Shown piece by piece: positions 24,532 to 34,455 of a DNA stretch of 64,000 nucleotides (the stretch's first letter is position 1; the number at the start of each line of letters is the position of its first letter). Below the pieces are notes generated by a model. The model did not search any database. It worked only from the letters and a program-made list of their open reading frames with translations, and was not told the DNA's origin. Source of the DNA: Planctomicrobium piriforme. Lineage in GTDB: Bacteria; Planctomycetota; Planctomycetia; Planctomycetales; Planctomycetaceae. The position numbers were made by a program, and so were the translations under genes. Location: positions 248,001 to 312,000 of the forward strand of contig NZ_FOQD01000001.1 in assembly GCF_900113665.1 (NCBI RefSeq), in the 5' to 3' direction.

Positions 24532-25932
24532 ATGTCCGGAGTTTTCTCTCGCCGAACGTTTCTCCAGCAGAGTGCCGCTGGAATTCCGTTTCTGGGTCTG
24601 GCTCATCTGTTGTCGCAGGAGGCCGCCGCTACGGAGAGCCCGCTCGCGGTTCGCGCTCCGCATTTTCCCGCCAAGGCGAAACGGGTCATCTTTCTGTTTA
24701 TGTCCGGCGGTCCGTCACATGTCGACTTGTTCGACTACAAGCCGGCGCTGGAGAAGATGCAGGGACAGCCGCTGCCGTTTGAGAAGCCCAAACTCGAACG
24801 GACCAGAACAGGCAACCTGCTGGCCTCTCCCTGGAAGTTTTCCCGTCACGGGGAGAGCGGCATCGAGATCAGCGAGCTATTGCCGCATTTGTCGAAATGT
24901 GCAGATGACCTGTGCGTGGTTCGCTCGATGGTTGCCGACAACATCAATCACAACGGCGCCTGTCTGCAGATGAACACCGGCGAGCAGGCGTTTTCTCGTC
25001 CGAGTCTGGGATCGTGGCTGCAATATGGTCTCGGTTCGGAGAACCAGAACCTGCCTGGCTTCGTGGTCATCAGCCCGGCCCAGCCGGCCCAGGGAGCGCC
25101 GCTCTGGAGCAATTCGTTTCTCTCGGCAGCCTATCAGGGGACGCTGGTTCAGGATCTGAAACATCCCATCGTGAACCTGGGGAACGACCGCTACTCGACA
25201 GGCGAACAACGAGCCGAACTCGATCTGCTGAAGTCGCTCAATCAATTGCATGTGTCCCAGCGACCTGACGACAGCCGGCTCGATTCGCGCATACAGTCGT
25301 TCGAGCTGGCGTTTCGGATGCAGACCGAAGCGCCGGCGGCCTTCGGGATTGAACAGGAGTCAACGGCGACGAAATCTCTGTATGGGATCGACGACCCCGT
25401 GACAGAGATTTTCGGCCGACAGTGCCTGATGGCACGGCGGCTGGTGGAAAGCGGCGTCCGCATGGTGCAGGTGTATCACACCACCACCAGCAAACGGTCC
25501 AGTTGCCAGCTCTGGGATCAACACAGCGGTCTGCAGACGGAACTTCCCAACAACTGCCTGGCGACCGACAAGCCGGTTGCCGCGCTGCTCACCGACTTAA
25601 AAGCCAGGGGTCTGCTCGAAGACACCCTGGTGATCTGGGGAGGCGAGTTCGGTCGCACGCCGACTGCGGAAGGAAACAATGGCCGTGAGCATCATCCATT
25701 CGGCTTTACGATGTGGATGGCGGGCGGCGGCATCAAGTCGGGCTGCACCTATGGCTCGACCGATGAGTTCGGCTGGCATGCTGCACAGGACAAGGTTCAT
25801 GTTCACGACCTGCATGCCACGGTTCTACACCTGATGGGGCTCGATCACACACGGCTGACCTACCGTTATGCCGGCCGCGACTATCGGCTGACCGATGTGC
25901 ATGGCCGAGTCGTGCAGGAGATCCTGGCATGA
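24532..25932 (+). CDS. DUF1501 Tat-exported protein
   Basis: A 466-residue protein with a twin-arginine signal (SRRTFLQQ at 6-13). DUF1501 has an alkaline-phosphatase/sulfatase-like fold. Visible are FLFMSGGPSHVDLFDYKP (about 51-68) and VIWGGEFGRTPTAEGN followed by EHHPFGFTMWMAGGG near the C-terminus. The catalytic activity of the family is unknown; it is abundant in planctomycetes and almost always paired with a PSCyt1/DUF1553 gene. Here it precedes that partner, whose ATG overlaps its TGA (25929-25932). Confidence 0.93.
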   Translation: MSGVFSRRTFLQQSAAGIPFLGLAHLLSQEAAATESPLAVRAPHFPAKAKRVIFLFMSGGPSHVDLFDYKPALEKMQGQPLPFEKPKLERTRTGNLLASPWKFSRHGESGIEISELLPHLSKCADDLCVVRSMVADNINHNGACLQMNTGEQAFSRPSLGSWLQYGLGSENQNLPGFVVISPAQPAQGAPLWSNSFLSAAYQGTLVQDLKHPIVNLGNDRYSTGEQRAELDLLKSLNQLHVSQRPDDSRLDSRIQSFELAFRMQTEAPAAFGIEQESTATKSLYGIDDPVTEIFGRQCLMARRLVESGVRMVQVYHTTTSKRSSCQLWDQHSGLQTELPNNCLATDKPVAALLTDLKARGLLEDTLVIWGGEFGRTPTAEGNNGREHHPFGFTMWMAGGGIKSGCTYGSTDEFGWHAAQDKVHVHDLHATVLHLMGLDHTRLTYRYAGRDYRLTDVHGRVVQEILA

Positions 25933-28808
25933 ACATCTCCATCAATCACTGCGCGTCATTGAGCCTGATCTTGTTGCTGCTTGCCGCATCGGGCCAGGCA
26001 GACGACACCGCGCGGCAAGAATTCTTCGAACAGAAGATTCGACCGGTGCTGGTGGAATCGTGTTATCCCTGCCATGCCGGGACCCCGGATGAGGTTGAAG
26101 GCAAGCTCTGGCTGGATTCACGAGCAGGTTGGCAACGCGGAGGACAATCCGGAACGCCGATTGTCCCAGGCAAGCCGGAAGAGAGCTTGCTCGTTCGAGC
26201 GATTCGGCATGCGGACAAAGACCTCGCGATGCCGCCGGAAGAGAAACTCTCCGATGCGGTCATCGCGGATTTCGTCATCTGGATTCGGCAAGGGGCGTTT
26301 GACCCCCGGGATCAGGCCGCGACCTCCCCTCCACGGCCTATTGTTCGAGAAATGAGCGATCGAGAACGCTGGGCTTTCTCAAGGCCAGTGAAACCGGCAC
26401 TACCGGTAGTGCGTGATGAAACCTGGGCGAAGCAACCGCTTGATCGCTTCCTACTGGCGCGGCTTGAAGCCCAGCAGTTACTACCGGCAGATGCCGCCAC
26501 GCCAGAGCAGCTGGTGCGTCGTCTGTATTGGGATCTCATTGGCCTGCCGCCGAGCCCTGAAGAGGTCGATCGCTTTCTCGCCGCCGCCCAACAAGACCGT
26601 CAACAGGCGGTCGTTGGTCTGGTGAATGACCTGTTGTCACGACCGGCGTATGGGGAGAAATGGGGCCGATACTGGCTCGACTGTGTTCGCTATGCCGATC
26701 TGCTTGACGCCAGAAATAAGGGGGGCGAAGGGGATATCGTCGATGCCTGGCGCTATCGGGACTGGGTCGTGCAGGCGTTCAATTCTGATCTCTCCTACAA
26801 CGAATTCATGCGACGGCAAATCGCTGGTGACCTGCTGGCCCAAAAGCAGTGGAACGCAGACAACGTCATTGCCACCGGCCTGTATGCCATCGGCAACTGG
26901 GGCAACGGCGACAGCGACAAACAGAAGGTCTACACCGATATCGTTGACGACCAGATCGACGTCACCGGCCGTGCCTTTCTCGGATTGACGCTCGCCTGCG
27001 CCCGGTGCCACGACCACAAATTCGATCCCATCTCGACCGCCGACTACTACTCGCTGGCAGGGTTCTTCTTCAGCAGCCGCATTCTCGATAAGTTCGCTCA
27101 CCCCACGCAGGGGGAGAAACTGATGCGGATCGATCTTGTCTCACCGGAGGACCAGAAACGTCGCGATGAACTGACGGCACAAATCGCCGCGATCAACGCC
27201 AAGCTGAACGAGGGGCTCACTCCGCTCTCCGCGAAAAAAGAGAACGTCTCCGGCAAGCCAGAATTGATCTCGTGGTCACAACCGGGCATCGATAATCCGT
27301 CATTGACGGTCAATCGCAGCGACCAGCCGGTCGCCTTCAGTACTGTTTCGCTGCCAGCAAAATCACTCAGTGTGCATCCCGGGCCGGAACATTCGGTGAC
27401 AGTGGTCTGGCGTGCGCCGGTGGACGGAGAGATTTCGATCTCGGCACAGTTGAGCGACGCCGACGGCAACTGTGGAGACGGCATCGACTGGGCGATACGG
27501 CTCAAAGATCAAACATTGCAGTCGGGAACGCTCGCGAACGGAGCTTCGGCCGGCCCCATACAGCTCAAATGCAACGTGCAGGCATCACAGCTCGTGCGGC
27601 TGACGATTGCGCCTCGCGGGGACTATGTCTGCGATTCGACCCGAATCGATTTACAGATCAGCCATGCCGCCAGCGACAAGACCTGGAAACTGTCTGAGAG
27701 CGTGCAGTGTGCGACCTTTGCTGAGAAGCCCCAGGAAGAGGCATTCGCTTTCTTTCGCGGGGATGGAGAAACACTGCGCGACGCCGGATTCGATGAAGCG
27801 CCGCTCATTGCGGAACGGAATGCTCTGACGGCGAAGTTTCCCGAAGTGATCAAATGTCAGGGCCTGCAGGACGGCGGGATTCCAGAGACCCGATATGCCG
27901 GCTTTCACGACGTGCCGATTCACGTTCGCGGAGACTATCGCCGGCTGACGAGCGTGCAGCCGCGCGGGTTTCCCAAAGTCTTTCAGGCCGACAGTCCCGC
28001 GATGGAAGGGAGCGGGCGACTGCAACTGGCCGACTGGATTGCAGCGGAGAATCACCCTCTTACTGCCCGGGTCTTCGTCAACCGGCTCTGGCAGCATCAT
28101 TTTGGTCGCGGCATCGTGACGACGGCCAATAACTTTGGCGCGCTGGGCACGCCGCCGACGCATCCGGAACTCCTCGACTGGCTGGCGGTGACCTTCATCG
28201 AGCAGGGCTGGAGCGTGAAGGAGATGCACCGGTTGATCTGTACCTCGGCAGCGTATCAGCAATCGACTCTCGCCAGTCGTGAGACGCTGGAACGCGATCC
28301 GGACAATCTCTTGTTCAGCCGCCAGCAGCGCCGGAAGCTGACTGCTGAAGAGCTGCGGGACGGCCTGCTCTGCGCCTCCGGTCAGCTCGATCTCACGCTG
28401 GGAGGACCCTCAATAGCCGATCTGAATGTTCTTCGTCGAACGCTTTATCTCACGACGCTGCGTTCGGATCGAGCGAGTTACCAACTGCTGTTCGACGGGG
28501 CGGATCCGACGAGCGTGGTCGAACAGCGAACCGACTCCATTGTCGCGCCGCAGGCGTTGTGGCTGATGAACCATCCGTTTGTGCTGGGGCAGTCGCGAAA
28601 ACTGGCGGAGCGAATACAGTCGCTCCCCAATGCAGACAATACCGCCCGCGTTCAGGAACTCTTCAAACGGCTTTACGGCCGCCCTGCGCGGCCGGAAGAG
28701 GCTGCCGTGCTCGCCGCATTTCTGGAGCAGCAGACGGATCCCGCTAAAGGCTGGGAGACGGTGTGCCATGTGCTGCTGTGCGCGAACGAATTTGTGTTCG
28801 TGGACTAG
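25929..28808 (+). CDS. PSCyt1/DUF1549/DUF1553 planctomycete cytochrome
   Basis: A 959-residue exported protein. After a signal peptide (about 1-24) comes a cytochrome c-like PSCyt1 domain with CYPCH (Cys45, Cys48, His49), then DUF1549 (about 155-360, RWDLIGLPPSPEEVDRFL-like segment and a second heme-like motif CARCHDHKFDP), a beta-rich middle segment (about 445-600) and DUF1553 (about 690-945, NHPLTARVFVNRLWQHHFGRG). The family is linked to surface or periplasmic degradation of polymers, but no reaction is established. Its ATG overlaps the TGA of the DUF1501 gene. Confidence 0.93.
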   Translation: MNISINHCASLSLILLLLAASGQADDTARQEFFEQKIRPVLVESCYPCHAGTPDEVEGKLWLDSRAGWQRGGQSGTPIVPGKPEESLLVRAIRHADKDLAMPPEEKLSDAVIADFVIWIRQGAFDPRDQAATSPPRPIVREMSDRERWAFSRPVKPALPVVRDETWAKQPLDRFLLARLEAQQLLPADAATPEQLVRRLYWDLIGLPPSPEEVDRFLAAAQQDRQQAVVGLVNDLLSRPAYGEKWGRYWLDCVRYADLLDARNKGGEGDIVDAWRYRDWVVQAFNSDLSYNEFMRRQIAGDLLAQKQWNADNVIATGLYAIGNWGNGDSDKQKVYTDIVDDQIDVTGRAFLGLTLACARCHDHKFDPISTADYYSLAGFFFSSRILDKFAHPTQGEKLMRIDLVSPEDQKRRDELTAQIAAINAKLNEGLTPLSAKKENVSGKPELISWSQPGIDNPSLTVNRSDQPVAFSTVSLPAKSLSVHPGPEHSVTVVWRAPVDGEISISAQLSDADGNCGDGIDWAIRLKDQTLQSGTLANGASAGPIQLKCNVQASQLVRLTIAPRGDYVCDSTRIDLQISHAASDKTWKLSESVQCATFAEKPQEEAFAFFRGDGETLRDAGFDEAPLIAERNALTAKFPEVIKCQGLQDGGIPETRYAGFHDVPIHVRGDYRRLTSVQPRGFPKVFQADSPAMEGSGRLQLADWIAAENHPLTARVFVNRLWQHHFGRGIVTTANNFGALGTPPTHPELLDWLAVTFIEQGWSVKEMHRLICTSAAYQQSTLASRETLERDPDNLLFSRQQRRKLTAEELRDGLLCASGQLDLTLGGPSIADLNVLRRTLYLTTLRSDRASYQLLFDGADPTSVVEQRTDSIVAPQALWLMNHPFVLGQSRKLAERIQSLPNADNTARVQELFKRLYGRPARPEEAAVLAAFLEQQTDPAKGWETVCHVLLCANEFVFVD

Positions 28809-28926
28809 ACTCGGGCTGCGGTGATGGACGGGCCCTGATTGGCTTTTGCCGGGTGGATCGGATAGACCTGCTGCTGGCCGTCGTGCTGCCGCCGACGCGA
28901 ATCAAGAATCAGGCTCGCCATTCATC

Positions 28927-30621
28927 ATGATTGAAAAGGACGTCGCTCACAGCCGTCAGGTCTTTCGCCAGCTCCTCGCCTCGGGCTCGGCTTTTTTTCG
29001 CTCTCGAGTTGGTACGAAGGCCAAGCTCTTCACGGGCGGCCTGTTGCTGCTGATGCTCTGCATTAACGGCATGAACGTCGTGAACAGCTACATCAACCGT
29101 TACTTCATGTCGGCGATTCAGGTCAGGGACATGGACGGGTTCACCTTCTACGCCTGGATGTATGCGGGCGGCTTCACCATCAGCACCGTGGCAGCCGTTT
29201 TTTACCGCTTCACGGAAGAGCGGCTCGGCTTGCTGTGGCGGGAGTGGATGACGCATTCCGTGACCAAGGTCTACCTCGTACAGCGGATGTATCTGCACAC
29301 GCGTGAAGACGATTCGCTGTCGAACCCCGACCAGCGGATCACGGAAGACGTCAAAGCGCTGACGGTCACCACGCTGTCGTTCGTCTTGATGATGGTCAAC
29401 AGCACGTTGACGGCGTTGTTCTTCTCAGGCGTGCTGTGGGAGATCAGCCCGCTGCTGTTCGTAGTCGCGGTCGTGTATGCGCTCGCCGGTTCCGGGATGA
29501 CCATCTGGCTGGGCCGGCCGCTGGTGAAATTGAATTATCTTCAGTCCGATTTCGAAGCAGACTTTCGATCTGATCTGATTCGACTGCGCGAGAACGCCGA
29601 AGGCGTCGCGCTCAGCGGTTACGAAGGGCGATTGAGAGGCCGGCTGATTCATCGCATCGAACGGCTCATCAAGAATGCACATCGCATCATCCTGGTGAAT
29701 CGCAACCTGGGCTTCTTCACGACGGAATACAACTACATGATTCAGTTGATTCCGATTCTGATCGTGGCTCCCATCTTCATGCGGCAGGGCGTCGACTTCG
29801 GCATCATCGGCCAGTCGGCGATCGCTTTCTCGACGCTCGTGGCCGCATTCTCCCTGATCGTCACGCAGTTCCAGTCGATCTCCATTTACGGTTCGGTCTT
29901 GTCGCGGCTTAGCGAGTTCGTCGAAGTCGCTGAGCAGTCCACCGCCAAAAATGTCGCATCGTGCATCGGCTGCACCGTGGCCACTGATTACTTCGCTTTT
30001 CACGATCTGACGTTATTCGCCCCCGACGAAACAGAGACGATTCTGATCGACAAGCTCAACGTCACGTTTCCTCCCCAGGACAGGGTCATCATCACCGGTC
30101 CAGCCGAGACGGCGAAACAGGCGCTCTTTCGTGCTGTCGCCGGTCTGTACGACGCCGGAACAGGCCGCATCGAGCGCCCGCCAGAAAATAAACGGGTCTT
30201 CCTGCCGGAACAGCCGTTCCTGCCGTCCGGGACGTTGCGGGATGCGCTCGATCCAGGTTTGCATCATCAGCACACGAGCGATACGGAACTGCTGGCGGTG
30301 TTACGCGAGGTCGGACTGGGCAATGTCGTCGACAAATACGATGGAATGACGGTCCATCGGAACTGGCACACGTTGCTGTCGATCCAGGAAGAACACCTGT
30401 TCGCGATCGCACGCACGCTGCTGATTCGACCTGATTTTGCGGTCCTCGACCGGCTCGATACGGCGCTGAGCATTGAAGAAGAGGATCGCGTGCTGAACCT
30501 GTTGAAGAAGCACGGCATCACCTGCATTTCCTTCAGCACGCGGCAGCCTCGCCCAGACGTGTTCGATGACTGTCTGGAACTATACGAAGACGGTTCATGG
30601 AAGTGGACCGAACTCAGGTGA
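28927..30621 (+). CDS. SbmA/YddA-like ABC protein with a degenerate ATPase domain
   Basis: A 564-residue protein with an ABC_membrane_2-type transmembrane domain (helices near 34-50, 72-92, 145-170, 174-198, 270-285, 293-320) and a C-terminal nucleotide-binding domain (about 355-560). The NBD is recognisable by position, but nearly every catalytic motif is altered: Walker A GPAETAKQ (391-398, Lys kept, Ser/Thr lost), Q-loop FLPEQPFLP (Gln to Glu428), signature LSIQEEH instead of LSxGEQQ (484-490), Walker B FAVLDRLDTALS (catalytic Glu to Arg509) and no H-loop His (CISFSTRQ). ATP hydrolysis looks unlikely, so transport may be driven otherwise, as in SbmA, or need a partner. The ATG at 28927 is chosen over an upstream TTG. 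Its stop is 5 bp from the convergent GH94 gene. Confidence 0.82.
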   Translation: MIEKDVAHSRQVFRQLLASGSAFFRSRVGTKAKLFTGGLLLLMLCINGMNVVNSYINRYFMSAIQVRDMDGFTFYAWMYAGGFTISTVAAVFYRFTEERLGLLWREWMTHSVTKVYLVQRMYLHTREDDSLSNPDQRITEDVKALTVTTLSFVLMMVNSTLTALFFSGVLWEISPLLFVVAVVYALAGSGMTIWLGRPLVKLNYLQSDFEADFRSDLIRLRENAEGVALSGYEGRLRGRLIHRIERLIKNAHRIILVNRNLGFFTTEYNYMIQLIPILIVAPIFMRQGVDFGIIGQSAIAFSTLVAAFSLIVTQFQSISIYGSVLSRLSEFVEVAEQSTAKNVASCIGCTVATDYFAFHDLTLFAPDETETILIDKLNVTFPPQDRVIITGPAETAKQALFRAVAGLYDAGTGRIERPPENKRVFLPEQPFLPSGTLRDALDPGLHHQHTSDTELLAVLREVGLGNVVDKYDGMTVHRNWHTLLSIQEEHLFAIARTLLIRPDFAVLDRLDTALSIEEEDRVLNLLKKHGITCISFSTRQPRPDVFDDCLELYEDGSWKWTELR

Positions 30622-30626
30622 TTGGC

Positions 30627-33600
30627 TCAGCCCAACACCAGTCGCACCTGCTGAACGCCCCCCTGCTTTGTCAACGGGATGTGAACCAGCGGAGCATTCA
30701 CCTCCATTCGCTGCCCATTCACTTCGGCAAAGGCGATCTTGCCGGATCGGCGATTCGGGTTCTCAACGACAATTTCACAGTCCTTGCCGACAGACTTGTT
30801 GTGCAGCACCGCGCGGAAGCCGGGCCACTCATCCGGGACGCAGGGGCTGACGACGAGCGTGTCGCCGTTCTCGATGCGGATGCCGAGGATCGATTCGATC
30901 GCCACCCGATAGAGCCAGCCAGAGGAGCCGGTGTACCAGGTCCAGCCTCCCCGGCCGATATGGGGCGTCGCGCCATAGATATCAGCGGCGACGGCAAACG
31001 GCTCGACCCGGTACTGGTCGGCTGAATCTGTGGCGAGTGAGTGCGAAATCGGCGCGAGCATCTCCAGCAGCCGCGCAGCGCGATTGCGGTCACCCGATTC
31101 GGCGACCGCCCGGACCACCCAGCCGGCGGCATGGGTGTATTGTCCCCCGTTCTCCCGCACGCCGGCGACGTAGCCCTTGATGTAGCCGGGATCGTTCGGG
31201 GTGTTCACAAACGGCGGGGTGAGCAACCGAATCAGACCTTCTGGTTCGGAGATCAACTCGCGCGACATCGCGGCCATCGAACTCTCGACGCGCTCCGGCG
31301 GCGCCGCGCCAGAGATCACCGCCCAGGCTTGCGCGAGGGCATCGATGCTGCATTCATCGCAAATTTTCGAACCCAGCGGATCGCCGTTGTCGTAGTAGGC
31401 GCGGCGGTACCATTCTCCGTCCCAGCCGCCTGCGTTGAGAGCGTCGAAGAGCTCTTTTCGATGCTTTGTATAACGGGCTGCGCGATCGGCGTCTCCCCGT
31501 TGCTCGCACAGGGGTACAAACTTGCCGAGGATGTGATACAGAAAGAACCCCATCCAGACGCTCTCGCCACGGCCGAGCCGACCGACGCGATTCATGCCGT
31601 CGTTCCAGTCTCCTGTTCCCATCAACGGCAAACCGTGTTCGCCGGTCGCCAATGATCGATCGATGGCTCGACAGCAATGGTCATAAAGACTGCCCGAGCC
31701 GCTCACTTCAGGCGTCAGATAGACCTCGTCTTCACCTGGCGGGACTAACTCGGCGGTGAGAAACGAAATTTCACTATTCAGGAACTCAACATCGCCGGTC
31801 GTGCGGACGTAGTCCGCGGTTCCCAGCGGGAGCCACAACAGATCGTCAGAGAAGTGAGTTCTCAAACCCCGTTCGATCGGTTCAGGATGCCACCAGTGGA
31901 GGACATCGCCATCGACAAACTGATGTCGCGCATGCAGCAGGATTTGTTCTCTGGCGAACTCGGGATCGAGCGGCAATAGCGAACCGGCGTCCTGCAGTTG
32001 ATCGCGGAAGCCGAAAGCGCCGCTCGACTGATAGAACGCCGTCCGAGCCCACATCCGGCAGCACAGCGTCTGATAAGCCAGCCAGCCGTTGACCATCAGG
32101 TTCAGGACAGGCGAAGGGGTCTCGATCTGCACACCGCCGAGCAGCGTTTTCCAGAAGGTTTGAATTTCTGAGAGTGCGGCTCGAACCGTTGTGAGATCGC
32201 GATACCGTTCAGCTAATGTTGCCGCTGACTCTTCCGATTGCGTTTCACCGAGTACTACGACGCAGTTGACCGTACCGCCTGCGGGGATCGTGAAGGTCCG
32301 CTGCTGCGCAAAACACGGATCGAGACCTGCGCCTGCGCGCGAGTCGAGTTGCTGTCCCTCTCGCAATGCCCCAGGATTAGCCGGCGTGCCGTGCCGGCCG
32401 AGGAATGCGAGCCGGTCACAGGTGAACCCGCGACTTTCGGTTTTTACGCCGGTGATCGTCATGTCGGTGAAAGCAATGCCGCCGAGAAAATCACCTGCCG
32501 CCAGGTTCGAAGCACGCAAGCTGCCGTCATTTGACTGACTCGTCACGATCAGACTGGGCCGCTGCGGCAGCGAGCCGAGAATGAGCTGTTGATACGCTGT
32601 CAGCGAGAGTCGACGTTCTTGGTCGGACTCATTCTTCAACTCGATCCAGACGATCTTCACAGGGTCATGTCGCGGAACAAACAGCGTGACGGTCTGTTGA
32701 ATGCCGTTGCACTTTGAGAGAAAGCGAGAAGAGCCGAACCCGTGTCGCACTTCGAAGTCGCACGGTGAAAGCGCGGGACCAGGGAGCGGCGACCAGACCG
32801 CGCCGGTCTCTTCATCCCGCAGATAAAATGCCTCGCCATGCGGGTCGCTGGCCGGTTCATTGGACCAGGGAGTGAGGCGATTCGCCTGACTGTTTCTTGC
32901 CCAGGTGCAGCCTGCCCCGGATTCGGAGACGAGAAAACCCGCCTGTTCGTTGGCGATCACGTTAATCCACGGCAGCGGCGGGCGCTTCCAGCCGTCGCCT
33001 TTCCAGGGGAGCCGGATGACGTACTCGGTCCCGTCACTGCTGAAGCCGCCGTAGCCGTTGAAGAACTGCAGAGTTTCCTGACTGTCTTCGAGAGGGCGCA
33101 GCTCCTGCTGAGCCACAGACAGGATCACTCCCTTGCTTGATGCCGGCTCGGCGGGAACCTCGCCCGTCGGTTTTAGGTTTGGCAATGCATCGTGAACCAC
33201 CAGACTGACGGTCGCCAGAATGAGATTTTGTTCGACGTTGCTGAGCTCGTCGACATTCAGTGTGAAGACGCGGTCATCGAGACCTGTCGGTGCTGGTGAA
33301 TTAGAATCGGTCAGGACGAGCAGATTGGTATAGAAACCCTTTGTATTCCAGTACCGCCGCGCCGCCAGAAGTTCGCCGGCAGCTGTGCTCTTCCAATTTC
33401 CAATCAGCGCCACTTGCGGTCTGTCTCGCGGAATAGGGAACCGGCCAAATAAGGCGTTGATGTCAGCATCCGTCGGTAAAACGGCGGGGGCGGGAACCAG
33501 CGTGCGGTCGCCATAGCGCATCGCAGTGGCGAGTTGCTGGAATTGTTCCGCTTGAGCGTCGGAGATGCCTTGTTCGCGTCGCAGGTTCTGCTCAGCCGTT

Positions 33601-34439
33601 GCCGCATTGTCGAACGCCTTCACGACAGCCGCAGGCTCGCGATAGCGTTTCGCCGCCGTAATGACGGCTGCGGTCGTCTCGGCAATTCCAGTCAGATAGT
33701 GAAATTCTCGCTCTTCATCGACGCCGAGTTCAATGACCGTTCGCAGACTACAGCAAGGGTCCAGGACATTGCCGGTCGTACCGGACAATTTCCCGTCCAG
33801 CGCCGCTGGTCGCGCTGCGGTTCGGCCTCGGCCAAGAAACCGTAATCGGTCGGTTTCCCATTCGCGGACCTCAGCGCCGCACAGCACATGAAACAGGCAA
33901 GGCCAGGTTTCGGAGTTGGCTCGAGGGCGGCGCTTGACTACCAACGCCCCCTGCTCTTTCAGGAACTCGGTCTGCAGAAAGAGCTTGGAAAACGCCGGAT
34001 GCCCCAGGTCGGCTGCTTGCCAGTTCAAGACCGCTTCAAAGTAGCTGGTGACTTCGATACGACGTTTGCAACCTGACAGATTATTCAACCGCAGACGTCG
34101 AATTTCGAGATCGTCATCCACGCTCACAACGACGTCGAGATGGGATTCAATTCCCTCGCAGCTTTGCCAGAGATGCAACTGTCCTGGCGAACTACTGGCT
34201 CGCGACTGTTGCTTTGGATGCAAAACCGGCTGCATGGCTGCCGACCACACCTCGCCAGTCTCCAGATCTCGCAGGTAGATGAACTGTCCATGGGCATCTT
34301 CGACCGGATCTTCGAGCCAGCGGTTGACGACATAGGCATGTCGTCGCGACTGGCCTGTTCCGGCTGCCGTGATCGACATGAAGTAGCGGCCATTCGAAAG
34401 CAGGCAGCCACCAGGTGTGATCGAGTTTTCAGTATTCAT
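30627..34439 (-). CDS. GH94 glycoside phosphorylase, 1,2-beta-oligoglucan phosphorylase-like
   Basis: A 1270-residue protein; the start at 34439 is chosen because it lies 17 bp after the upstream stop, whereas the frame back to 34538 would overlap that gene. Two beta-sandwich (glycosyltransferase 36-type) domains precede an (alpha/alpha)6 barrel. GTGDWNDGMNRVGRLGRGES near 941-960 contains the family's catalytic Asp (944 or 947) and is nearly the motif of the C-terminal part of cyclic beta-1,2-glucan synthases. There is no GT84 domain and no transmembrane helix, so phosphorolysis of beta-1,2-glucan oligosaccharides to glucose 1-phosphate is more likely than synthesis. The linkage assignment is inference. 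Confidence 0.82.
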   Translation of the reverse strand: MNTENSITPGGCLLSNGRYFMSITAAGTGQSRRHAYVVNRWLEDPVEDAHGQFIYLRDLETGEVWSAAMQPVLHPKQQSRASSSPGQLHLWQSCEGIESHLDVVVSVDDDLEIRRLRLNNLSGCKRRIEVTSYFEAVLNWQAADLGHPAFSKLFLQTEFLKEQGALVVKRRPRANSETWPCLFHVLCGAEVREWETDRLRFLGRGRTAARPAALDGKLSGTTGNVLDPCCSLRTVIELGVDEEREFHYLTGIAETTAAVITAAKRYREPAAVVKAFDNAATAEQNLRREQGISDAQAEQFQQLATAMRYGDRTLVPAPAVLPTDADINALFGRFPIPRDRPQVALIGNWKSTAAGELLAARRYWNTKGFYTNLLVLTDSNSPAPTGLDDRVFTLNVDELSNVEQNLILATVSLVVHDALPNLKPTGEVPAEPASSKGVILSVAQQELRPLEDSQETLQFFNGYGGFSSDGTEYVIRLPWKGDGWKRPPLPWINVIANEQAGFLVSESGAGCTWARNSQANRLTPWSNEPASDPHGEAFYLRDEETGAVWSPLPGPALSPCDFEVRHGFGSSRFLSKCNGIQQTVTLFVPRHDPVKIVWIELKNESDQERRLSLTAYQQLILGSLPQRPSLIVTSQSNDGSLRASNLAAGDFLGGIAFTDMTITGVKTESRGFTCDRLAFLGRHGTPANPGALREGQQLDSRAGAGLDPCFAQQRTFTIPAGGTVNCVVVLGETQSEESAATLAERYRDLTTVRAALSEIQTFWKTLLGGVQIETPSPVLNLMVNGWLAYQTLCCRMWARTAFYQSSGAFGFRDQLQDAGSLLPLDPEFAREQILLHARHQFVDGDVLHWWHPEPIERGLRTHFSDDLLWLPLGTADYVRTTGDVEFLNSEISFLTAELVPPGEDEVYLTPEVSGSGSLYDHCCRAIDRSLATGEHGLPLMGTGDWNDGMNRVGRLGRGESVWMGFFLYHILGKFVPLCEQRGDADRAARYTKHRKELFDALNAGGWDGEWYRRAYYDNGDPLGSKICDECSIDALAQAWAVISGAAPPERVESSMAAMSRELISEPEGLIRLLTPPFVNTPNDPGYIKGYVAGVRENGGQYTHAAGWVVRAVAESGDRNRAARLLEMLAPISHSLATDSADQYRVEPFAVAADIYGATPHIGRGGWTWYTGSSGWLYRVAIESILGIRIENGDTLVVSPCVPDEWPGFRAVLHNKSVGKDCEIVVENPNRRSGKIAFAEVNGQRMEVNAPLVHIPLTKQGGVQQVRLVLG

Positions 34440-34455
34440 GGCGAGCTCATGCAGA

